Shown here: positions 56,168 through 64,000 of the stretch, one piece after another
Layout of the letters: every line of letters begins with the position of its first letter
Numbering within the stretch: position 1 is the stretch's first letter
NCBI RefSeq assembly: GCF_047495875.1
Contig: NC_092471.1
Location: 19,990,501-20,054,500, forward strand
Direction of reading: 5' to 3'
DNA: 64,000 bases
DNA from: Pithys albifrons albifrons
Taxonomy: Eukaryota; Chordata; Aves; Passeriformes; Thamnophilidae
Position numbers and translations under genes: made by a program
Notes under the pieces: model-generated
Told to the model about the DNA's origin: nothing
The model's database searches: none
The model's input: the letters and a program-made list of their open reading frames with translations, nothing else

Positions 56168-59100
56168 CCCCTGCTTTCCAGTCCCCACTTGGGAAGCTGT
56201 GGCACACCTTTAGAGCAGTGGGATTGATTCCCAAAGCTGGTGCTTGTGATTGGATGGGGTGGGGGGGACTCCCAGCATGTTTTTACTGGGAAGTGAAGGG
56301 CGATGGGTTGCAGCAGTGGAGTGTTGGGATGCCACCATCCAGCCTGTGTGTGACATCAGCCCTGGAGCCTTGCTCCAGACTGCCAGGCAGCTTAATTGCT
56401 TTTTGTTAGCAAGCTGAAGTATTCATTTGAAGGTGTAGAACTGTTTGTCTTTTTGCTGGCTTTGCCCTAATTACATATAACCCATGGACTTGAATCAAGT
56501 TTTTAATATTCATCTGGTGTTTGCAGAGCCTCTAAATTGAGGCACTCAGTGTGCTCTGGCTTCACATGCTGCATCTTCCTTCTGTTATTAGACCAAACAA
56601 AGCTGATTTTCCATCCTAGGGCCCAGTTCTGCAACTCCTGCTCATACAAGTGTTGTCAGCAGGAGCAGAAGGTGGATCCTTTCTGTTGGTTTGAAACCCC
56701 AGGTGTGACCCCACAAACCACCATGGCCAAACCACTCTGGGGCTTATTCAGAGCAGAGCCATTATATTAAACTAAAACCAAGATGAGCTTGCAATCTGTA
56801 GATGCCCTCTGGCTGATGAAAGATATTACAGGGAATTTTCTGGCATTTGGAGGGGTTTTTGGTGTGGTTAACACATCAGTGCTCTGCCTGACAGGTCAAT
56901 AAGTCTCTGTCCATTACGTGCAAAGCAGAGCAGCAAAGTTGGCTCTTGCTACATGATAGAAGTTGAAGTATCCAGATGGAACCACATAGGTTGCAGCCCC
57001 TTGCATTATCCCATCTTTTATTTAGGCCTGACAAACTCAATTAGCATTAACTTGTGCTTCTGCATCAAAGGGACTCTCGATAGAAAGGCAGAAGAAAAAA
57101 GAAAAAGTGAAAGATGAGGGAAGAGTGTTACTGAGGGAAAAGTAGTGAGAGAATAAAAGGGATTTATCCAGGAAGGACTTTCCCCTGATATGGAGCAATG
57201 GGAACAGCTATATTATTAACAATTCTCTGAAAAAAGACTTTTTAAATGCCAGTGCTTCACAGATTTCCTTCTCAACATGCTGCAGTGTAGCAAGTAAATC
57301 CATGCTGGTGATACAGGGAAACAGGATATGCACAACCCCATCCAATTAAATGGGAGTTTTCCAATAATCTGGATATTTGGGCCCCTCCCCTGTGTTTCTG
57401 TTTGCTGGTCCCATCCCCTGCAGCCCTTCAGCTTTTCCTGGGGAGGAAACAGGGGCTTTTCTCCTGAGACAGCTCTGCCAGCACAGCTCAAGGTCCTCTT
57501 AGAGACTTGAGTGATCTCATACATTTATAATCCATCCCTTTCTTTTGGCTCAAGGATGTATTTAAATGAACAGGACACAGGAATTTTTGACTTTTGGAAC
57601 AATTTTTCAGTTTTTGGCAGCTCAGCTCAGGCACTGCATTTAAGTGACTGTGCAAGTAGGCTGAATCCCAGAGGTGCTGGGCACCTGCTTCTCCCTCTGG
57701 TGCTGTGACCTTTACAGGCTCAGTAAACTCATAATCCAGCTCCACTCCTTCACCGAGGAAAGGCAGTTTATGGCCAGTCATAAAAGAGCAAAACACTAAA
57801 GCATTTGCTGCCTGAATACATGTGCAGAGTTATGTGCAATCATCTCCTGCAGGGAGTGGGACTTGACCAGCCCCAGCCTTGGCTCCCGGTTGATTTTGGC
57901 ATCTCCAAAGCTCCCTGCCAAACCCACGGGCTCTTTCAGCCCAGTTTCACTGCACTTGGCTCTGGTTTTCACCAAGACAACATGACTCACATGTTGGCTT
58001 TAGGCTTTCCCTTTGGGTTTGAGCAAATGTGGTGGAGTGTCCTTTGCCTTTGAAATACATCTACAGCTCCTCAGCTGAGGAGGCAAAGTTAAACCAAGTG
58101 GAGTGGATGGTGGTAACTTTTGTAATGCTCCTCCCTTCTAGGACAGGTTTGTGCCAGGGTATCACACTGGCTCTTGATAAAGCTGTGCCCAGCAGAGAGA
58201 GCTTATTCATCTAGTGGAGATGCAGCTGTGCCAAGATTCCCATCCTCCAGCATGATGTGGTTTGGTACATGTCGTGGACTGAAGTGATTGAGCAACCCCA
58301 AAGCCTGAAGGCTGAGAATTGAGCTTGATTCCAACCTTTATTTAGGACCACTGACTGAGCAGAGAGGAACAGGAACTTTCTTAAGCCCAGTGCAATATGT
58401 ACATGATAACTTTTTCAATGATGAGTTTATACTCATAGAATTGTTTGAGTTGAAAAGGACCTTTAAAGATCACCTGGAACTGAGCCAAGACCAGTCAGTG
58501 CCCTGCACTAGGATGTCCCAGGCAAAAACGACCAGAGCAGAAGTGCTGGTGATGCCACCCAGCCACCACCAGCACAGCCCAGTGACAGCTCCATCCTGCT
58601 CATAGTGTGTCCTCACACACCAGGGAGAGTCCTTCAGGGAGAGGAAAGGGAGCTCTGACAAGGACAGGGAAGCACCTCATTCTCCTCTATATCTGGGTCC
58701 CACCAGTCTGGCTGTAAATTTCAAGACATTTTTGCTTCCTTGGAAGTCAAATCCCACACTGGGTGGCAGAAAAAAAAAATCAAAGATAATATTCTGGAAA
58801 TAGTCCAAGTGGAAATTAGGATAAGGCTTTTTTCAGGGTACTGGGTCATCAGCACTCGAGCCCTTTGGGTTATCCATGCCTTCTCAGCCCACCATTTCTC
58901 TAGGGACATGTGGGAATTATTTGATTTTGACCTGGCTGGAGGTAGTTAACATTGTCAGCACAGATGCCCCTTATCTCTTTGACCTTCAGCATGAAAAGAG
59001 GCTCTTATCAGAGAGAGAGAGAGAGAATGGATGGCAGGAAGAACAAAGCCTTGGCCATATCTTTCTCAGTGTTTCTTCCTCCTGAGGCTTTTTAGAGAGC

Positions 59101-59338
59101 TATTTGCCTGCCTGACCTTCCTACTGCTTCAATTTATTGGACTATTAAAATAAAATCTGAACTTAACTGGAATATGACTACAGAAACAAAAAGGTGTCAG
59201 TTCACATCATTTAACTGCACTAAAAGCATCACAACCCCCAGTTCTCTGTGTTTTCTCCAATATTCCCTGGCCTTTTCATTAGCTGTCATTGTTTCCATCC
59301 AAGATACTGGTGGGAGATGAAATGTGACTGAGATATTG
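56168..59338 (+). other. Intron sequence, mostly unrecognised
   Basis: No gene was found. It includes a short CR1 remnant at about 58432-58482 and an AG run at about 59011-59025. Confidence 0.45.
58432..58482 (-). mobile_element. Short CR1 3' remnant
   Basis: CATAGAATTGTTTGAGTTG followed by AAAAGGACCTTTAAAGATCA is the reverse complement of a CR1 3' terminus. Confidence 0.6.
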
Positions 59339-59378
59339 AGATAGATATATAAAGATAGATAGATAAAGATAGATAGAT

Positions 59379-59425
<47 letters not shown>

Positions 59426-59447
59426 TAGATAGATAGATAGATAGATA
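59339..59447. repeat. (GATA)n microsatellite
   Basis: About 110 bp of AGAT/GATA tetranucleotide repeats with a few AAAGAT interruptions at the left. The longest pure run is at about 59381-59424. Likely length-polymorphic. Confidence 0.96.
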
Positions 59448-59669
59448 TGTATGTGTGTTTATAAGTATAAAACCTAAATACATTGTGGAATGCAGTGCAC
59501 TGCTATAGCACAAACTTCAATTATGGTATATTCTGCACATGGAAGATAGAAAAAACAGAGATGCTAAAACATGCATTTTCCAAGTCCAAACAAACTCATT
59601 GCCCAGGGCTGGGGGAATCAGTCAAATCCCTGGCAGTGTGGAGGCCTGTTCTGGGAAGGGATGACGAGT

Positions 59670-60769
59670 ACCATGGCTTGGACAGGGGCACTCTGGGCTG
59701 GGTCAAGAGCTGGCTGATGGCCCAGAGAGTGCTGGGCAATGGGGCTGTGTCCAGGGTGGCAACAGTGGTGTCCCCCAGGGGTCAGTGTTGGGTCCAGTCC
59801 TGTTTAACATTTTTATCAATGATTTAGATGAGGGGATTGAGTCTATCATCAGCAAATTTGCAGATGACACCAAGTTGGGAGGGAGTGTCGATCTGCTGGA
59901 GGGCAGGAGGGCTCTGCAGAGGGACCTGGACAGGCTGGAGGGCAGGAGGGCTCTGCAGAGGGACCTGCACAGGCTGGAGGGATGGGTTGATTCCAATGGG
60001 ATGAGGTTCACCAAGGCCAAGTGCAGGTCCTGCCCTTTGGCCACACCAACCCCCTGCAGCAGCACAGGGTGGGCACAGAGTGGCTGGAGAGGGACAGGGG
60101 CAAAGGGACCTGGGGGTTGGATTGACAGGAGGCTGAAGATGAGCCAGCAGAGTGTGCCCAGGTGGGCAAGAAGGCCAATGGCATCCTGGCCTGGCTCAGC
60201 AATGGGGTGGCAGCAGGCCCAGGGCAGTGACCCTTCCCCTGGACTCAGCACTGGGGAGGCCACACCTGGAGTGTTGTGTTCAGTTCTGGGCCCCTCAGGT
60301 CAGGAAAGAGATTGAGGGGCTGGAGCGGGGCCAGAGAAGAGCAACGAGGCTGGAGAAGGGACTGGAGCACAAGCCCTGTGGGGAGAGGCTGAGGGAGCTG
60401 GGGGTGTTCAGGCTGGAGAAGAGGAGGCTCAGAGGTGACCTCAGCACTGTCTGGAACTGCCTGACAGGAGGTTGTACCCAGATGGGGGTTGGTCTCTTCT
60501 CCCAGGCAACCAGCAGGAGAACAAGAGGGCACAGCTTGAGCTCTGCCAGGGGAGGTTTAGGTTGGATATCAGAAGAAATTCTTTGCAGAGAGAGTGGTCA
60601 GGCATTGGAATGGGCTGCCCAGAGAGGGGGTGGATTCTCCATCTCTGGAGGTTTTTAAGATGGGACTGGACATGGCATTTAGTGATCTGGCAGTCACAGT
60701 GGGGTTGGATCAAGGGTTGGACTTGATGATCTCAGAGGTCTCTTCCAACCCAACTGATTCTATGATTCC
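59670..60769 (+). mobile_element. CR1 LINE, 3' part with reverse-transcriptase end
   Basis: This is the longest CR1 in the window. It covers the C-terminal reverse-transcriptase region, the downstream body (CAACGAGGCTGGAGAAGG, GAGAGGCTGAGGGAGCTGG) and the 3' tail CCCAACTGATTCTATGATTC. Its body lacks the fold-back insert seen in two other copies, so it gives the standard arrangement. It is 5'-truncated, in sense orientation to TRPC5. Confidence 0.93.
59764..59998 (+). pseudogene. CR1 reverse-transcriptase fragment
   Basis: The frame reads [20 protein letters not shown], then the catalytic FADD box (59857-59868) in [14 protein letters not shown]. This is the conserved RT core of the CR1 clade, which copies CR1 RNA at the insertion site. 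A 30-bp in-frame duplication ([13 protein letters not shown] / [13 protein letters not shown], about 59899-59980) is visible. Downstream the frame is lost relative to the family and the N-terminal part is absent, so it is inactive. Confidence 0.85.
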
Positions 60770-61271
60770 TCTGACAGGTCTGCTGTGCTGTCCCTCAGGA
60801 GGGAATGCCCCTGCTCTATTTAGAAGCCACTGGTGGTTTTCCTTTCAGTTGCAGCCAGAGACCATAATTGCCATTTCCATAATTTCTGGGCCTCTTTGGC
60901 CATGCTCCAAAGATGGAGTCCTTTATCCATCTTATAATAAAATGCAGTTTCTGTGCTGTATAACTTGTTGACAATCCCAAGTGCCAAGTTAAGGAAACTT
61001 TTCCTCACTTCCTTCATTACTGCATTTTCTTTCATAGGCTCTGCCATGAGTGGGATCTTCCCCAGCTTTCAAGTTTTTAAGGCTCACAGTCCCAGTGATG
61101 GCTTATCTGCCATGTAAAAATTCAGATTTGTGTTTTCTTCTCTCTTGTGCTCTGTTTGCTTTCCTCACGTTTGCTTTGCCTCCTGCCAGACAAGGATAGC
61201 TCTTGTCTGAATTCAGGTCTTTACCTCTATTCTGGTCTAAGAATTCACTTTATCCCAGTGCCAGTATTTAT
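60770..61271 (+). other. Intron sequence, nothing recognised
   Basis: No gene or family repeat recognised. Confidence 0.5.
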
Positions 61272-62179
61272 TTATGAGCATTTCTTCAGGACCTGCTTAT
61301 GCTTCATGGACATCTTTTTTGTGCTGGAGCCCAAAGCTCCTGCATCGCTCTTGGAGCTCCTGCCCAGGGAGCTGCTCTCCCTGTTGGTCCATGGGGTGCC
61401 CAAGCTGTGTTTGCCCCCACATACCAGCCCTCCTTGGCTTTTGCTGTGCCAGTTTGCCTCTGCCATGGGCTTCTTGTCCCCAGAGCATTGCCACAGCTCC
61501 TCTGCAGAGCCTGGCATGGGGCCACTGCAGCTGCCCTTGTGGCTGCTGCTCAGGGCTTTGCTTTGTCCACTGCAGCCTGTGATTTTGTGCTCTTTGCTGC
61601 TTTCATGTCTTCCCTGTCCCTGTCATTCACTGACTGTTCTAATTGCTTTTTCTATGGCTAAATTGTCCTCCTTCAGTATTTTTTCTTGTATTATTTTTGA
61701 GATTGATCCTATTAAGTTCTTACCATTCAGTATGTCATCTCCAGCTTTGAAGGCAAAGTCAGTTGTTCCCAGCTACAGCTAAATTACCTCTGCATTAATT
61801 GCCTTTGTAGCTCCCTGATTTTCTCATAGATTTTTTTCTTTCTATGACGTATTTGGCTTTGAGAATTGTTAAGCATCATTTGTGTCAAACAGCCTGCTTG
61901 GATTTTTGCTGCTTGCTCCTCTGAGCTTCTCACCAAACTCCCAAGCTCTGCTGATGTTATTATCAGTTTGTCCAACACATATTGCAAAATTAACATCTTT
62001 GAAGCTGCACAAGAGTTATCTGTGTCTGGTTCTGTAAAGATTACCTTTCTGCTGACCCTCTTTCTGCAATGCTTTCTGTTTAAGACACACAAGAGCATCT
62101 TTCTCATGCCAGCCTGCTTGCCAGCCAGCACTGATACATTTTCTGTGCTGCTTCCTGCTCTGGGTTTAGCAAAGAACAA
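61272..62179 (-). pseudogene. Decayed coding-like stretch, possible retrocopy
   Basis: The minus strand has 131 stop-free codons (62179-61784) with a Lys/Arg/Gln-rich, coiled-coil-like end (IRHRKKKIYEKIRELQRQL). After a stop and a frame change it continues as a Lys/Glu/Ile-rich segment (ISKIIQEKILKEDNLAIEKA), one TGA (61623-61625), then about 117 further open codons, Ser/Lys/Gly-rich, ending at 61272. The change of frame plus one internal stop, with protein-like composition throughout, suggests a degraded processed copy of an unidentified gene. I cannot name the parent. Chance open frames are the alternative. Confidence 0.3.
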
Positions 62180-62782
62180 TCAAGAGGCATGTGAGAGAGA
62201 CATTTATTAAATAGACTCTAATGACGTCTCTTATGCTTTACAGCACAGCTAATTGCACAGCAGAAAAAGCACCTTTGAAGTTCCTGTGCCTCTCAGGCAT
62301 CAGCCTCCCTTACTTAGGAGCTTGCAAGGTGAATGTTACATCTCCCTCCTTCCAAGAGGAAAGGACTGCAGCTGGGGTACATCCTAATCTTATGGGGCAG
62401 GAGCAGACAATAGTCCTGCTGCAGAAATCCCAGCTGGACAGCTCCCCCTCCCTCCTTAGAAGGCACTCAGCCACAGCCAGCCAGCCTGGTCCTGAGGGCA
62501 CTGTCACAGCCATCTCTGCCTGCTGCTGACAGGCCTGATTGCCAGCTTAGCCCACTGGCTGGTGTGTCAGAAAACACAGGAAAGGCACATGCTGCCCTTT
62601 TGGTGCCAGATAGAACAGCACTAGAGATCTTTATGTATTATTCCTTCCCAGTGGGCAGAAGCCCTTGCACGTAGCTGAAGGAACTGGTGAACTTGTGATT
62701 GTTTTACACTGGGAAAGTTTGAGGACCTGAGCATGCCATGCTGTTACCATCAGCTCAGCATCAGGTTTCAGAGAATCTTGGA
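62180..62782 (+). other. Intron sequence, nothing recognised
   Basis: No gene or family repeat recognised. Confidence 0.5.
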
Positions 62783-63008
62783 CTCACAGAATGGATTGGG
62801 TTGGGAGAGACCTTAAAGCCCACCCAGTGCCACCCTCTGCCATGGACAGGGACACCTCCCACCAGCCCAGGCTGCTCCAAGCCCTGTCCAGCCTGGCCTT
62901 GGACACTCCCAGGGATGGGGCAGCCACAGCTGCTCTGGGCACCTGTGCCAGGGCCTGCCCACCCTCACAGGGAAGAATTTCCTCCTAATATCCAATCTAA
63001 CCCTGCCC
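62783..63008 (-). mobile_element. CR1 3' end fragment
   Basis: Starts TCACAGAATGGATTGGGTTG and passes through CTCCAAGCCCTGTCCAGCC to AATATCCAATCTAACCCTG: the reverse complement of the subfamily at 55520. Confidence 0.87.
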
Positions 63009-63240
63009 TTTTGAGCTGAGGCTCTGCAACAGCCTGAGCCAGAGAAGAGCACAGAGAAGCAGAGGTCAGGGAGCTGCCAGAAGCCATTTCAGCCTGATAG
63101 TCCACAGTTAAGCTAAATTGAGGGCTATCCCAGTGCTTCCAGGGATGCCAACTCAAGGGTCAGGATATTGGGTTCCCATGACCTGATTTACAAGAGGCTT
63201 CCCACAGAGCAGCCCTCTGCTTCAGCCTCTGTGTGCTGAG

Positions 63241-63960
63241 TGTGCTGGTTTAAAAGGAAACCAGCAGGAGAAACAAACCCCACACAAGAGAGATTATAAC
63301 TCAGAGTTACAAATTAATAACAATATTACAATAAATGCAATGGCACAAAGAGAAATTGGGTTTAACCCCCAACCCCAGCAGTGTAACCCACCCCCTGGGG
63401 CACAAACACAGGGGGGTTTGGTGGCCCCTGTGCTGAGCCCCACGTGGTTCCCCCAAGTCCAAAGGAAAAGGAAGGGACAAACCTGTTGGTGCAGATGATG
63501 GCACAGTCTGGTGGAGAGTGGGGGGCTCCTCCTGGCCAGGGTCTGCTCTTCCTCTGGATCCAATGAGTGGTCCCAGAGGTGCCCAAAGGCCAAGATTGTC
63601 TCCCCTCAGGTTTGGGTGGGAGCCCCCAGTGCCTCCCCCAGGGCAGGGAGTTCCACACTGGGGGATCTGACTCTGGCAGTCAGGGGGGATTTTGGAATGG
63701 TTGCTGGCCCCTGAGCAGAGCTGAGCCCTCAGGTGGGTGTGGAGGTGCCAAGGAGTCCCTGCAGGGCAGTTCTCCCAGCTCCTCTGCCAGGCTTCTTTCC
63801 CAGCCAGCTCCCAGCCTGAGGGCTCAGCTGTGCCCTGGGCAGCTGCTGCCAATGGGCCATTGGGAACAGTTGCTGGGCAATGGCCCAGAGGGTTTGGAAT
63901 GCCCAGCTTTGGTCACACCCACACAGGGATAAACTGGTCCTGTCTTGCTGAATTGGGACA
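63241..63960 (-). mobile_element. Solo LTR, family A (720 bp)
   Basis: Perfect target duplication CTGAG (63236-63240 and 63961-63965). It starts TGTGCTGGTTTAAAAGG and ends GCTGAATTGGGACA. A 181-codon minus frame is shared with the other 720-bp copies. Confidence 0.93.
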
Positions 63961-64000
63961 CTGAGGAAAAGGTCACAGTGATTTCCTCCACCAGCTTCCC

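Noticed and set aside
59286..59513. Open frames over the GATA microsatellite and the AT run at 23.9-24.1 kb
   Set aside because: Simple repeats translated as Tyr/Ile/Ser/Leu strings; not genes.
61147..61782. A 211-codon + strand open frame
   Set aside because: It lies opposite the minus-strand coding-like stretch, is rich in Leu/Ser/Cys as antisense frames often are, and shows no domain.

Overview
The window is vertebrate nuclear DNA, almost certainly from a bird. Five spliced exons match the cation-channel gene TRPC5. The repeats are avian in type: 5'-truncated CR1 LINEs ending in short ATTCTATG-type tail repeats, tRNA-derived SINEs with a CR1-like tail, and many solo LTRs. The SINEs resemble the tRNA-Ile/CR1 type known from zebra finch, so a songbird is my best guess (inference). 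No bacterial, plasmid or CRISPR-like content is present.

TRPC5 lies on the + strand. Five internal coding exons (4600-5121, 28225-28561, 31618-31757, 38109-38431, 46541-46736) join in frame through GT-AG introns of about 23.1, 3.1, 6.3 and 8.1 kb. They cover roughly human residues 127-632: distal ankyrin repeats, zinc site, S1-S6 and pore. The N-terminal exon(s) and the exon(s) with the TRP helix and C-terminal tail lie outside the window, so the last intron runs at least 17 kb to the right edge. No other functional host gene is evident. A decayed minus-strand coding-like stretch lies at 61.3-62.2 kb.

Most other recognisable content is mobile. At the left edge is the 5' end of an antisense provirus (LTR, lysine-type primer site and an open gag frame running off the edge). 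One solo-LTR family has ten copies, nine in the same orientation, several with perfect 5-bp target duplications. A second family (ends TGTTATGGG / CAAGACA) has three full copies and two relatives. At least two further LTR families occur, one as a nested stack ending about 65 bp from the pore-exon acceptor. LTR-type DNA totals about 14 kb (roughly 22%) by adding my intervals, which is high for a bird intron.

Other structures: a 1.5-kb C-rich minisatellite at 8.9-10.35 kb, a 5S-rRNA-derived composite repeat in three copies (one split by a later LTR), CR1 copies carrying near-perfect 38-bp fold-back palindromes, local tandem duplications (203, 129 and 40 bp), and AT and GATA microsatellites. The rest is AT-rich intron in which I recognise nothing.
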